Shown: piece after piece, positions 44,001 to 56,900 of the stretch
How the letters are laid out: the number at the start of each line of letters is the position of its first letter
Numbering within the stretch: the stretch's first letter is position 1
Assembly (NCBI GenBank): GCA_029817715.1
Contig: JARUPY010000474.1
Span: 9,486,001-9,550,000, forward strand
Reading direction: 5' to 3'
Length of the DNA: 64,000 nt
Source: Melastoma dodecandrum
Taxonomy: Eukaryota > Streptophyta > Magnoliopsida > Myrtales > Melastomataceae
Notes under the pieces: model-generated
Told to the model about the DNA's origin: nothing
The model's database searches: none
The model's input: only the letters and a program-made list of their open reading frames with translations
Program-made: the position numbers and the translations under genes

Positions 44001-47000
44001 ATCAGCAGCAGCAGTTACTTGGTAGTAACGCCCTACAGGTTGGCCAGCATGTAGTGCACCTGCTTGAACAATCAAAACCTCAGGTGCCACCACAAATACA
44101 GAGTGGTGGAACAAACTTAGTATCTCAGGGACAACAGTTGCAACTGATGGCAGTACCACAACAATTAAATTATCGGATGCAGCAATCACCTGCACAACTG
44201 CAAACCCAGGTAGGCTTGCAGCAAAGAGTAGGCTTGTCTCAGCAGGCTAACCAATTACAATGCGATGTACAGCAAAGATCCCAATCACCAAATTCATTGG
44301 TTCAACAGCAAAATGCGATTGATCAACAGAAGCAGTTATACCAGTTTGAAAGAACCCTTTCAGATGCACCATCGAGTATGTAATGTGTTTCATGCAGGTC
44401 CATTTATTGTTTTTTTATGCTTGTTTCTGTGGCATTCTTCACATCATGAAGCTGGGCTTTGAATATCTCTTTCAATATATGGTAGTATTAGTTGACTCAA
44501 CTGGTCAAGCAAGAAAAGGAAATGCTGGTGATTGGCGTGAGGAGGCTTATCAAAAGGTGATCTTCATCAACTTCAGCTCTATTCAATTCAATTTAACCAG
44601 GCAATGATTAAAAGTAGCACCTTATTATTAGTTGGAGACATTTCTCTTCTGTCATCCGAACATACTTCAATTGTTGGATTTCGTATTGCTGCTTAACTTA
44701 GTTGACTATACTATATGGAAAGAAATGATCATGCCATGGTTAGATTGGAATAATATATTGTGCAACACTTAACTGGCGACAATGCCACCTTGTTCCAGTA
44801 TTTGTATATGCATTAATGGAAATAGTTGGCCAAATTCTTGAGAACATTACAAGATTGTGGCATTTTGCAAGTCAATAATGCCATGAGGCCTCTGCAAGAT
44901 ATTTGGTTTGAAGGGGGACTCATTTTTTTATATGGTAAAATTTAAGGGTGAGACATTAGCAGATGTATATACAGATAATGAGCAAAATAATGTCCTACTT
45001 TTAATGTTGCCCTTGGGGCGCATAAAAGGAGCTGTAATTGTGTTCTTTTTACGTAAAAAAAATAATTAAAAAAATAATAGGTAAGATTATTCTTGAGTTG
45101 GGATATGGGGACAAACTTTGGCACATCGGCAATTGGTCATGAATTAAATGCGTAAAAACATCTTTTTACAAATATTTGAAAGGTTTCATAAATATTTGCT
45201 CATCTTCCCTTGTCAATTAGCTGGGAAGCAGCACTAACAATGTTAATTGATGGTTACAGTTTGGGATGGACTCTTTCCCTGGTAGTAATCCTTTCACAGT
45301 GTACTGTACCCAACATAACATATTTGGATATAAGTACCTACCAAGAATTAATATCTATTTCCTTTTGTGTTTTCTGGCTGCAGCTACAAGTCATGAAAGG
45401 GAGTTATTTGCTTGATTTGACTGAAATGAACCAGAAAATAGGACTGAAATTGCAGCAGGTATGTGATTCTTCTGTGCAGTGTTTTCGTTGTTGAGATTTT
45501 CCTCTATCCATATAACTCATAATAACTTGTTAGTATTAGCTGCTCATTGAATGTGATTAATATCCATGTTCCTACGCAATGGCATGTATTCTCCAGCATG
45601 ACTCCCTCCCACAACAGCCCAAGCCAGAGCAGCTTGATAAGATGAAACAGTTCAAGACCATGTTGGAGCAAGTGATCACGATTCTGCAAATGCCCAAAAG
45701 TGATATATCAATAACTTTAAAGGAAAATATGGGGTTATATGAGAAGCAGATATTAAATTTCCTAAACATGCATAGGCCCAGAAAGCCTGCTGCTCTACGG
45801 CCAGGACAGCCTCGTGCACATCAGATGGTACAGCCTCAGCAGTCACAACCTCAAATTGCTCAGATGCAGTCACATGGAAATCAGATAAACCCTCAGTCAC
45901 ATGGTTCTCTTGTGACAATGCAGCAAAGCAATATGGCAAATTCGCAGCATAATTCCCTGTCCTCTACATCAGGGGTTTCAGGTGCACAACAGAGCATAAT
46001 GAATTCACTTCAATCAAATAGCGGTATTGAATCTGGACGAGGGAAGGCCGTGGGCTCAATTACACAGGTTGCCATGCAGAATTCTCTTAGTGTTCCACAG
46101 CAGGTTAGCAAATCCACAATGTCTCAGCGGAGTGGAGTTAGTATGTTAGAATCTAGTGTTAATGGTATTCAGCCGAATTCCAATATGGTTGAACATCAGC
46201 ATCTGAAACAACAGCCGGAGCAACTGATAATTCAGATGCATCAAGACAAACACCAGATTCAGCAAAGGCAGCTGCAGCAATGGCATATGCAGCAACAGCA
46301 ACAGAAGGAAGCTAAGCAAATCCAGCAGCAGCTGCTTCCTGCACAATTGGTGGCGCATCAAAAGGTGTCACTGCATCAGATGAGTGATGGAAATGACCGT
46401 AAAATGAGACCAGGTTTGGGTGTTCATCCTGTAAACCAGTGTATGAATTATCCACATCAACAATGGAAACCAGGGTCTTTGTTTCCATTGTCTTCTCCTC
46501 ATCTACTCCAGGCAGTATCTCCTCAGATTCCTTCGCTTTCATCTCAGATTGACCAGCAAAATATCCTTTCATCACTTGCTAAAGCTGGTACTCCTCTGCA
46601 GTCAGCTAATTCACCTTTTCTTGTCCCATCACCTTCAACTCCACTGGCTCCATCTCCTATGCCTGGGGATCTTGAGAAACCTATTTCTGCTGTTTCCTCT
46701 CTGCCGAATGTTGGAAATTTTGGGCATCAAGTGACTTTGGCAACTTCACACGCAGCGCCCTCTCTGGCCATTGGTACTCCAGGCATATCAGCTTCACCCT
46801 TACTTGCTGACTTTAGTTGTACAAATGGTGCTCATGGTAATGCCACAGCTGCAATCTCCAGCAAGTCAACTGCAACTGAGCAGCCTATAGAACGGTTAAT
46901 GACGGCGGTCAGTCAAGTGTAGCTTTTTTTCCTGGTGTTCTTGCTTCAGCCTTTCACTACTGTATTGCGATAGATTAGTAGTCTTTGCTTTTGATGTTTG

Positions 47001-48187
47001 TGGTATTGATCACGTGTCCAAATTCTTGTTCCAGGTGAAAGCTTTGTCAGCCCAAGCATTGGGCGCAGGTGTCAATGACATTGGATCATTGGTCATCATG
47101 GTCGACAGGATAACTGGTTCTGCTCCTGGATATGGCTCTAGAGCTGCAGTTGGGCAGGATTTAGTAGCGATGAGCAAGTGTCGCTTGCAGGCAAAGAATT
47201 TTCAAGCCCAAGATGGTGCACCTGGGATTAGGAAAATGAAACGTTTCACAAGCGCAATGCCTTTAAGCATTGCATCATCAACTGGCAGTGTGGAAGATGA
47301 ATTTCTGCAATTTCCTGGGATGGAATCCTCGGATTTAGATTCAACTGCAACATCAGCTGTGAAGAGACCCAGGACTGAGGTATTGTGGCAGTACTTGATA
47401 TGCAGTTTTATGTCAACATGTCTAAAAAGATGCAGGGAATGTTTGGTTTAGCCATATGCTTGCTTCCAGTGGATTCAGATATGATGGTCAATATGAATGA
47501 TAATGTTTTCTTATTGCAGACTAATCACATTCTTTTGGAAGAAATTAGATACATAAATCAGCGACTTATAGATACAGTTATTGACATAAGTGAGGAGGAT
47601 GTTGATCCCAGTTCGGCAGCAGCCGCTGTTGCTGAGGGAGGTGGAGTCATTGTCAAGTGCTCCTACAATGCCGTATCTCTCAGCCCGGACTTGAAGTCAC
47701 ACTATGAATCGGGTCAGATGGTGGGGCTACTAGACACCCTATTTCATCTGACGAGCTTAGCATTTTATCTCAATAGCAGTTTCGTAATTGGCGATTGATC
47801 TCTCAAATGTTACAATTGCCTGCAGTCGCGGATTCAGCCGTTGTGTCTCCTTGTGCCAGCAAATTATCCAGACTGTTCACCCTTACTCCTGGACAAGTTT
47901 CCATTGGAAGTGAGGTGAGGATATTGTTATGCATGTCTATATCTTCTCTTGGTAGACTCGAACATGTGCTTTTCATTTGCAGCGAAGAATACGAGGACCT
48001 ATATGCAAAAACGAAGTCAAGGTTCAGCATTTCCTTGAGAAACCTTTCCCAGCCCATGTCGCTCAAGGAAATTGCTAGGACATGGGACAAGTGTGCCCGG
48101 GGAGTGATCCTTGAGTATGCACAGCAGCTTGGCGGGGGTAGCTTCAGCTCGAAATATGGTGACTGGGAGAGCTGCCTGACTGCATGA
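41047..48187 (+). CDS. MED15A: Mediator complex subunit 15a (MED15a), 11 exons, intact
   Basis: Exons: 41047-41192, 41947-42058, 42585-42705, 43053-44375, 44492-44556, 45384-45458, 45597-46907, 47035-47379, 47520-47720, 47826-47914 and 47983-48187. They sum to 3,993 nt (1,330 residues), all with GT-AG borders and one open frame; Arabidopsis MED15a is of similar length. The N-terminal KIX domain spans exons 1-3 ([55 protein letters not shown]). Exons 4 and 7 are Gln-rich. The C-terminus has [36 protein letters not shown] and [23 protein letters not shown]15 is a Mediator tail subunit through which activators recruit RNA polymerase II; in Arabidopsis it is needed for salicylic acid responses and lipid genes. 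Exon ends were set by homology and splice signals, without transcripts. Confidence 0.93.
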
Positions 48188-48365
48188 TGTTGATGTTCTA
48201 GGGAAGGTGTTGACTGCATCGTGTATTTCGGCTGAGCCTGGCTGACGAGAATGGGCGGCCCTTCATTTCAATTTCCGCCTTAATGGGAGGCAGCTTAGGT
48301 GAAATTGCGGGCTTAATGGGAGGCAGCTTCGGCAATTTCCTTTAACACTTAATGAGATTCTTTAC
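48188..48365 (+). other. MED15a 3' UTR with a tandem duplication
   Basis: Contains two copies of CTTAATGGGAGGCAGCTT about 37 bp apart (near 48281 and 48311). The stretch ends where the truncated LTR of the second Gypsy element begins, so the natural polyadenylation region may have been altered. Confidence 0.6.
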
Positions 48366-48445
48366 TGTTCGTTTACTTTATTGACAACCAGTTTTCGTTC
48401 AGCACTTGAGTCCCGATATATCGCGACGTGTTTCGTCCGCAAATA
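48366..48445 (+). repeat. LTR remnant (last 80 bp) of Gypsy element 2
   Basis: Matches, inverted, the LTR part of 51201-51290, including TTCGTTCA(g/a)CACTTGAGTCCC(c)GATATATCGC. The 5' part of this LTR is lost. Confidence 0.8.
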
Positions 48446-48451
48446 AGTTTT

Positions 48452-48469
48452 TGGCAACCACAGTGGGAG
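48452..48469 (+). other. Primer binding site of Gypsy element 2 (plus strand)
   Basis: TGGCAACCACAGTGGGAG, one change from the site in element 1. Confidence 0.7.
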
Positions 48470-48529
48470 CAAGAAACAATTTTCGTGTGGTAACATGGAA
48501 TGCCAACAACTCGGAGTGCGGCTAACAAA

Positions 48530-50243
48530 ATGGCTGATACTCATAATGACTCGGAGGCAAATTCTGGACTAGGCCAGAATGTTAATAATAGACAAAGTCG
48601 TCGAAACGGGTAACAAAATGCCCAAAATCCTGGACAACAAAATGTTCATACGTAGGAGCGAGTAAGCCCCCTTGCAGCGAATGTCTTGTCGTCCGCGCCA
48701 AAGGTTGTCCCTTTAGACAATTTTCTCCAGAGACAGGCTAAGTATCAGGAGAATCTTGCGGATTTGCAGAAACAACTTCATGGGTTGACTGCCAGGATCG
48801 ACGTTGAATATTCCCCCGAAACCGTGGCCAGAAGGGCTGTAAATTTGTGACGGAAAGCGTAGGGTCAGTTTCGATCATGAAACTGCCCAAGATCCTTTCC
48901 AGGTAACTTAAGACTTTCGACAGGCTGAATCGAACAGGTTGTGCACTATGCCTGATGATCGAACTAACTTTATCTCACCTGATCGATCTTATCGTTATAA
49001 CGATTTTGCCGATCTCGATGATGATATGCAGGATCAGTACAGGCCACAGGCTTACGCGCCTCCTCATCGTCGAAGGGAGAGTCATTACACATGTTCAACA
49101 ATTGAAAATCCCATTTGCGAACCACCAACTGAAGGACAAATCCCAAGGAGGAACCTTTTTGGCGATGTCCCTAGGGTTTAGGGATCCTTTGGAGAGGGAA
49201 GTCCTAGAGTTCTTATGATACCCGTCGATGCGGTTGACTACAGGGATATAATTGCTCGAATGATAGAGTAGATGGTCCCAAGGGCCACACGAAAGGAAGA
49301 GGTTAACCTTTACAGGATACATTACCCCGAGTTCGTTGATCGAGACTATCCTTATCCTAGGGGTTATAAGATCCCCGATTTCACACGTTTCTCTGGTGAA
49401 GATGAGATGACACCAATGGAGCATATAGCTCGATTCACTCACCAAATAGGAGAGGCATCAAACAATGGCCATTGGAAGCTTCGACTCTTCCCCAATTCAT
49501 TCACTAGACCAGCATTTACCTGGTGTATTCAACTTCAGCCTTATTTAGAGTAGAATTGGCAGGATATGCAAACTCAATTCATGCCGGCCTTCGCTACTAT
49601 TGATTCGACCATTTCTTTGGTTGAGTTAACTAAGATGCAAAACACTCGGCCTGGGGAACTTGCAGCGGCGCTCCTGCAGAGATTCCGGAAGGCTCGATTA
49701 AGGTGCAAAACATTCGTCAACGAAGATGAGGTCGTCAACATAGCCCATGATGCTTTGGATATTCGTATCCGGAAGAAAATCCAAGGAGAAAAGTTTAGAG
49801 ACCTCTACGAACTCTCTCTAAGAGCTACCAAGTACGAAAATCTAATCCATGAAGAGTGGGGGGATCGAATAGCTTATCTGGTCGAACCTATGATCGTCGA
49901 AGTTGACATGGCAGAATTTGTAAAAGGAGAATCTACCGTCTACGACCTGCTATCGAAGAAGAACTTCAAAGCCAATGCATCTCAGAAGTCGAATGAAGAA
50001 CGAAAATATTTGTTCGATGTTGAAAAGGCTGATGAAGTCTTCGACTGGCTCCATAAGCGAGATCGAATCAAACTCAAACCTGGTCAGAAGAATAAGAGTT
50101 ATTGCAAATGGAATGGGTCTTTCCCTCATGCCACACGTGATTGCTTAACTTTCAAAAATCTTATACAGGATCTTATCGATGCTAAAATTTTGTCTTTCAA
50201 AGAGCCTGAATCATCTTCTGTCGATAAAAAAACCTTTTGCTGA
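48530..50243 (+). pseudogene. Gypsy gag of element 2, disrupted
   Basis: ATG at 48530 starts MADTHNDSEANSG. Stops occur near 48611, 48653, 48849, 49180, 49269 and 49552. Capsid-like sequence follows with FVDRDYPYPRGYKIPDFTRF, then EDEMTPMEHIARFTHQIGEA and KLRLFPNSFTRPAFTW. An open block at 49566-50243 ends with a Cys/His element YCKWNGSFPHATRDCL that stands where a zinc knuckle usually lies. This gag is more complete than the one at 4167-5025 and shows what was lost there. Confidence 0.85.
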
Positions 50244-50299
50244 TTGTGAGGTCCATATGTTTGATATTAACGTAGTTAATGCTGTTCTACGTGTTTTTT

Positions 50300-51022
50300 A
50301 GGAATCCCATGTTTCTGGAGAGACTTATGTAGCCAAGAAGCTCTTCAAAAGGCTTCTAGACAATGGAGTCATTTCTTGCCCTGTGACTGCCTTGATGCTG
50401 AAGATCGAAGTCTGCTTGTGGTCGATGATGAATGAATGTGTTGGTCGATTAGAAGACATAGATTTTATTGGTCGTCAATGATGAAGGATTGTCTAAATAT
50501 GCCTAAAGGTTGCAAGAAGTGTCAAAAGCATGGGCCAATATCTCATGTACCTGCAACTCACTTACATCCTGTAGTTAAACCTTGGCCATTTAGATCTCTG
50601 GCTATGGATATGATTAGACAAATAAGACCAAGCTCGAGCAATGGACACTCTTATTTCCTTGTAGCCACAGACTACTTTACTAAGTGCGTCGAAGCAAAGT
50701 CTTACAAGAATGTCACTCATAGTGATGTAATGCTATCGTCTTTAATGGTAGTCTAATCAAGGAATTTGTATATGAGTTTCGAATCGTGTTGACAACTTCT
50801 TCGCCTTACTATGCTCGATCGAATAGACAGGCAGAATCGACCAACAAGATCATTAAAAATGCAATTCCGAAAATAATCGATGATAATCCTCGATTGTGGC
50901 ATACATTGTTATTAGATGTACTCTGGGCCTTACGTGTCACTAAACGGGAAGCATTGGTCAAGTTCCATACAGTCTAGTTTATGGAGATGATGTGATCGTC
51001 CCCATCGAAGTCCGTTATAAAT
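50300..51022 (+). pseudogene. Gypsy integrase fragment of element 2
   Basis: 50483-50560 gives CKKCQKHGPISHVPATHLHP (the CxxC half of the HHCC zinc site). The catalytic core start follows (SLAMDMIRQI, SYFLVATDYFTKCVEAKSY), then YARSNRQAESTNKIIKNAIP with the core glutamate, then LLDVLWALRVTKRE and VYGDDVIVPIEVRYKS. Frameshifts and stops lie near 50755 and 50977. At 51023 the reading passes into the inverted gag start. Confidence 0.8.
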
Positions 51023-51200
51023 CGATGAGGTTTCTGGCTCATCGACGACTCTAGCCATTATTGACATTCTGGCCTTGTTCGGAGTTTGCCTCCGAGTCAT
51101 CATGAGTATCAACCATTCTGTTAGCCGCACTACGAGTTGTTAGCATTCCGTGTTGCCACACGAAAGTTGTTTCTTACTCCCACTGTGGTCGCCAAAAACG
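51023..51200 (-). repeat. Inverted copy of element 2 gag start and primer site
   Basis: The reverse complement of about 48440-48620: the minus strand carries the primer site at 51177-51194, the gag ATG at 51116 and about 85 bp of gag. Identity is roughly 85-90% by eye. Confidence 0.85.
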
Positions 51201-51697
51201 TGATTGCAGGCGAAACATATTGCGATATATCGGGGACTCAAGTGTTGAACGAAAAGTGGTCGCTAATAATGTATACGAACAAAAGAACAATCAGAATTTC
51301 ACTAAGTGAAAAAAAAAAAGAACTTACAGTCATTGCACAACACTTAAAATGATTATGGATAGTTAAGTTGACAATTAAGCAGTCATTCGGGGTCATATAA
51401 TGATTGTCTGGGGGCTTACAATTGACTAGGGCTGACTTATTTATAGACCTAACCTAAATAACTGTCAATTAACGTACAATTAACAACTGCTAGTTGCCCT
51501 AAAACTAACTAATCGATCGAGTATTGAAACTATATCATCGACCAACTCCTGTTGATGCAACGATCTTTGTCTTGAAGATAACTTCGACGCTGCATCAGCG
51601 ATCATTCTCCAAATTACGTCGATCTTGGTCTCCTTCAAAGCCCATTGTGAGGCACAAAATGACATTTACCATCACCTGCTTTAGACGCTTATGAATG
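51201..51697 (-). repeat. LTR of Gypsy element 2 (minus orientation)
   Basis: Begins TGATTGCAGGCG on the plus strand right after the inverted primer site. TATTTATA at 51438-51445 is a TATA box read on the minus strand. The right end, next to element 3 at 51698, is not sharply defined. Confidence 0.65.
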
Positions 51698-52458
51698 TGT
51701 TCGCATTGGACACGGATCACGTCGGAAATATTTGGCACGAGCACTCATAGGAGTTCAGATGTGGTCGCCAGTAATGAAAACAAATAAATTCAATTAATGA
51801 ACAATGTCAAATGATGTCTTACAATCAAATGAGAAAGCTTACATCCATGAAAAAGCAAAAGAACTAAAAACTTGGATGGTGGTGGCGCCACAGACTCGCT
51901 CCTGACCCCGTGAGCTTGAGGACAGGTGTGTGGACGATGGTAGAAATGAATTTGGAAACCAAGGGCCCTACGAGCTAACCCTGGCGGTGGAGTGGAAACC
52001 AAAGGCCCTACGAGCTCACCCTGGTTTGGACGAAGGTTGGGAACCGGATGCTAGAAAGCTGAAAATAGAGAGCTGTCAACAATCAATGCACTTTTTGGCA
52101 TTAGACGATTATCCTCCTCTTAAAGGAGATCTTCTTCCCATTTATATTGAATCTGATATGCTCAGGATATGCGCTACATCTACTAGATATTTCTCTATCA
52201 GAGTATCATTTCGAGTCGTGGTTCTCTTAACTAATTTTCTAGAATCTCGGAACCAATTTGACCCTAGTAGACTTGGGAGTCGCCTGGGCGGACTTTGTTA
52301 GTTTGAACTTTCGTAGACTTAGCAACTTTTACCTCTCGTAGACTTAGTATGAATTCGTGTCCTTTTATTTAGCCCAATGGGCTGATACAATGAGTTTATA
52401 TATGGGCAAATACTAAGTTAGGCCAAAGATTTTCTGTCATGTCAAGATAAGCCCCTCA
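51698..52458 (-). repeat. 3' LTR of Tat element 3
   Basis: Bounded by TGTTCGCAT (51698) and CCCCTCA (52458), 761 bp. Aligned with 63267-64000 through GATGTCTTACAATCAAATGA, AACTTGGATGGTGG and CAATGGGCTGATACAATGAG. It carries two GGCCCTACGAGCT units like those in the LTRs of element 1. Confidence 0.88.
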
Positions 52459-52606
52459 TTTTTTTGCTGAGGTGACATATGTCGCTTGAACACCTGCTAG
52501 GTTTAAATTCAAAACAAGAACCAAGGACTCTTCCTATCCCTCTTTCTCAAAACTCTCTTCTTCTTTGCTTCTTGTGAAACCCTCGCCTGAGAAAACCCTT
52601 GCCTAC

Positions 52607-55600
52607 CATGTCGGACAATGCTTCATTTCAATAGCATCACCACTGCGCCGGCCCTCCGGGTGTAGTCAAGATCGTCGATTCCCGCGATGAAGGCCTAACC
52701 CTTGGGCCAATTCTTGCTTCGACACTCTTCCCGAAGCTCGTGCCACATAATTACCTTCAAAAAGCGAATGCCATACCGGTTTGTCATGACGACTTCATCA
52801 AGCCACGCAACTAGGAAGGACGAACCGGTTTCCTGTGTTTTCCCTTAGTTGATAAGCCTGTCATCGCCAAGTGGTTCGCTTGTTGGCTTGAGAAACTCGA
52901 GAACAAGCTAGAGGTTTGCGACATCTGTGATTTTCTTCAACTGTTTATCGCCACCAAGAAATATGATCCCAAGGTATGTGCGAGTCTCTTGCCCTTTTGG
53001 AATGATTTTTTAATCTACTTCTTCTTCCTAGATGGCCCTATGACTATTACCCTAGAGGACATAGCCTTCCTGACTAATTGTTCTGCGATTGGCACTTCTG
53101 TCCGTCTTTACTCCTCCAATAGTGATTATAATCCCAGTGACATGATTCAGATTTTAAGCACTGCGGAAGCTCACTTGAAATTAGTTAAAGTATCGGGTAA
53201 TCTGGATGCTTGGGGATTAGAACAGGATGTTGAGTTTTTCTCAGTTTGGCTTAACAAGTACATCTTCTATTTTACCGGGAAATGGGTTCCCAAGTTCATC
53301 TATGGCATTGCTAATTTCTTTAGTATAACAAACACCAAGCTTGCCTTTGCGCCTTTTCTTCTTGGTAGTATATCACAGTCTACGAGACAACGGCTTGTCT
53401 AAGGAGCATTTTCCTAGATTCCCGGCCGGTGGCCCTCTATGTCTTGTACATTTATGTTCTTGTGTTTGGATTCTATGGCTGACTGGTTTCAAGATGCCCT
53501 CTGGAGCTACTAATGAATATTATGGCTCTCATATCTTGCGTGGGTGCAGCCGGTCAAAAGATGATTGGCCAAGTGCTTCAGTGACAGGCCATATGCGTCA
53601 TTTAGCAGATCTCGACAAAGGAGACCATCACAACTGGACTCATTTCCCCTCTAGATATCCCATCTTAGTACGTAGATAGAAGCTCTCCCCAGATCCATAT
53701 TGGAACGCTGCGTTAACTAGCAGGGACCTTGTATGCGCTCAGCGCAGTGGCTTTTGCTATGAGGTCTACGACCCACAGCTTTGTGAAAGACAACCCGGCT
53801 TTATCCAAAGTTCTGTAGTCCCTTTTGCAGATTCTATAAAAAATCCTCTACATTCGAGTGTGAGCAGCATTATGTCAGAAGACAAATACTAAATTAGGGG
53901 AAGCATCCCTAATTTTCCTCTCAGAAAGGTCTATTCTTCGCCGCATGGAATTTCCCCTGGAATCTACTCCGGTTCATACAACAGAATTGTTCTCTATCCA
54001 GTGGGCCATTGTGTACCACGACCTTCGTGCATGAATGCTTGTCCTTGATAATTCTATAGAGCCAGATCTCCATTTTTCATTGGAGATGATGCTGAAGACT
54101 GGGCAAAAACTAATAAGTATGTCTTTGCTTACATTTTTGTTTGTATAGTCTTCCTACTAAACTTCCTCTTATAAATCCATTTCCAAATTTTGAGATTGAT
54201 TTAGAGGGTTCTTCTCCCGAGGACAATCCTCCTCCTGCTGGTAGCATGACCCGCTTCCGACAATAGGGACTAGCCAACTAAGTTGAGAAGCAGCCTAAGC
54301 CAACTAAGAAGAAGCAGAAGAGAGTACTCCCACCACTAGAGGAAGCAAATTCTGACCTGAGGGCACGGAACCTCTGTTAGTTGCTTTCAATAAGCAATGC
54401 AGACTTATTCTCCCTACTGACCCTAGCAGCCATAGCATTCATTCTCCCAATGTGTTAACTTAAGCAAATATTGCATCACCAAAAATTGTTCCCAAGGATA
54501 CCAATGTTCCTCCCCATGACGTGGAAATGTCACTTTCAAAGGTAAATTATACCTTGTGCCCTTTCCTAAGACTTTCTAAACAAAATACTTCTTAATACTT
54601 CTGAATTCAGGGAGATGAAGTATAAGACTCAGAATCCGATCCTTCTGAACTCCCGACTGATGAAACTGAAGATCTACTGGCTGGCTTTGAGATGGATGAT
54701 GTAAGAATTTGCTTACCATAGACTTTTGCTACCCATCACTTGCTAACTGACATTCTCCAGGGACCAAATCTTCTTGGATTAGACCCTCCTGAGTCTACAA
54801 TTCCTCTAGCACCAATTGTTGAGGCTGACCCCCCGGCTACAGAAGTATTCGCTTGTTAAATTGTTTTGCTTTTTTTACTTCTGGCTCATTACTCTTTATT
54901 GCAGCTTGACCTCCCCAGGAATACAGACGAGAGGATGTCTCCCGACGAGTATGTTGTAGTTGCAAAAATTATCAGAGTTGCTGATCAAAAGACTTATGGA
55001 GCGATGGATAACTCTTGGACACCTGAGACTGATCTAGCTGTGAACTTCTATTCGCTAAGGAGCCCTCTAGAGCCAAAAGGGAAGATTCTTCTAGAGTAAT
55101 TAAAGTGTTTTTTCCTCAGCTTAGTGAGATCGAACAACTCAGAGGGTTGCTTAGGTCGTTAATCTCTTTTGCAAGGATATATTCTCTGAAGAAGAGTTTA
55201 AGACTTCTCAATCTTGCATCCTGGCTATCAAAGAATCCCCCAAAGGAATGGATGAATTATTTGTCGCCTGCCTGAGCTTTAAGGAAGAATTCTTGACTGA
55301 GTGGTAAACTTATCTGGCGGACCTTAAAATTCTCAGTGATGTAGAAATCAAGATCTAGGAGACCAAGAAATCTCAATCTGAAGCAGCAGCCGGCGACTAG
55401 CTCCTCCGTAGGCAGCGAGCTGACCTGTCATCCCAGCTTTCATACGTGAAGGACCGTATCTCCTACCTTATTAACCTAGAGAAAGAACTTGAGGAACGGG
55501 TCATCGTCATTGATGCCTTGCTAGCAGAGCGGACTGCTCATGACTCCTTCAAACAGGTCCGGAAATATTTAATGTCCTGGTTTCGTCAAAGGAATGAGGT

Positions 55601-55678
55601 AGTCATGAAGCAGATCAGGAAAAAGGTCTTGATCATTCTTTTTGTGGATGCTGCAGACTCCATCTCTAGGTTTTAAAC
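52607..55678 (+). pseudogene. Antisense PMD gene of Tat element 3, decayed
   Basis: Starts MSDNASFQ, with a stop at residue 9. LGPILASTLFPKLVPHNYL, VCHDDFIKP, TGFLCFP, DPKVCASLLPFWND and FLDGPMTITLEDIAFLTNCS follow, collinear with exon 1 of the PMD gene at 1-3037. An open block at 52989-53402 and a shifted block at 53341-53679 (AGGPLCLVHLC, ASVTGHMRHLADLDKGDHHN) continue the domain. Downstream, Pro- and acid-rich pieces and a coiled-coil stretch near 55445-55600 (SYLINLEKELEERVIVIDAL) recall the later exons. It lies 149 bp from the LTR end and antisense to the element, as in element 1. Many stops make it dead. Confidence 0.8.
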
Positions 55679-56018
55679 CTTGAAACATTGAATGCTACCC
55701 TTCTGTGGGTCTTTGAAAATCAAACTGATTTTCTTTTGCTGGTCGTTTTTTTGTATGTTTTGTTGCTGCTCTCATGACTGATGCGACTTCCTAATTGATA
55801 TCAGTTTGGCTAACTTTTAATCAGACTTATTGTTGGGTAACTTCTTTCCAAAGGATTGGGAACCCTTCCTGCAAAGTCTTTTCGTGCGCTTCCCATAATG
55901 TCCTCATATAAGGCTTTAAGTACTTATCATTGATTTTCAATGGCTGATTGACCCCTTTTAAAGTCGATAGTCTATAGCTATTTGTTGAATATTCCTCAGT
56001 CACACGATACGGTTCTTT
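55679..56018. other. Spacer between PMD and integrase ends
   Basis: About 340 bp of convergent 3' ends (PMD plus strand, integrase minus strand). No feature recognised. Confidence 0.45.
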
Positions 56019-56900
56019 CTAATTCGGAGACCATTTACCCAAGACTTGGTCCTTTGATTTTAATGGCAATACCATCTTCCATACCAAATCACCCACTTGG
56101 AAGTGTTTGTGAACTACTCTCTTGTTGTAATGTCGGGCTACCCTCTTCTTATGCACCTCTATTCTGTCTATAACTTCTGACCTCTTCCGTTCTAACTCTT
56201 TTAACGCTATGTACATAACCTCATCCTGTAACCAAGGTTGGCTGACACAAAGTGGTTTATATCGCACTTCAATAGGTAACACCACGTCATGTCCATATAC
56301 TAATGCAAACGGAGACTCTCCACTGCTCTCTCGTTTGGCCACTCGTAAAGCCCATAGCGTATCATCTAATATTTCATGCCACCTCCGTGGATTTAATCCA
56401 ATCATTTTTAAATATTATTTTTAATCAGTTTGTTAGTGGCTTCAGCTTGCCCATTCGCCTGAGAGTAGTATGGTGTAGAATTAGAAATTGCAAATCCAGA
56501 TTCTTCTGCAAAATCCCTTACTTTAGCATTGTTAAATGTCGTTCCATTATCTACGATGATATTATGGGGTATTCCTTGTAGACTTTAGCCTTTACCCATT
56601 TCGTAAAGTAATCAATGGCCACTAGAATGAATGCATCTCCTCGGCTGGAATGAGGGTGTATCTCTCCTATTATATATAATGCCTATGTTTTGAAAACCCA
56701 CGGTTTAATGGCTGGAAGGAGCTCTACTGCTGGAGAACGCGTCGTTAGTCCGTGTCGCTGACACTTCGTATGGCCCAACACATCTTTACTCCGGATTGTT
56801 AGGACCCACAAAGTCCTTCATGAGTTTCTACCATTATTGGGTCGCTTCTTCTAGATTGACGCATCTTAAAACACTCCGTCTATGTTCTTCCTGTAGAGCA
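56019..56900 (-). pseudogene. Gypsy integrase of Tat element 3
   Basis: The minus strand at 56405-56019 reads RRWHEILDDTLWALRVAKRE, FALVYGHDVVLPIEV and a C-terminal HYNKRVVHKHFQVGDLVWKM. Upstream, in broken frames to about 56900, come the catalytic core (near 56560-56650, corresponding to the conserved NGTTFN and FTKW words) and the zinc-site region. Integrase would insert the DNA copy; this one is fragmented. Confidence 0.75.

Larger units (their letters stand above)
48366..51697 (+). mobile_element. Gypsy element 2, internally deleted, with inverted 5' end
   Basis: Order on the plus strand: last 80 bp of an LTR, primer site, gag, a piece of integrase, then an inverted copy of gag start, primer site and LTR. 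Protease, reverse transcriptase and RNase H are missing between gag and integrase. It fills the space between MED15a and the LTR of element 3. Confidence 0.8.

Noticed and set aside
43053..46907. Gln-rich exons of MED15a as a repeat-expansion locus
   Set aside because: Gln-rich middle regions are normal for MED15; tracts here are interrupted and short, with no long pure CAG run.
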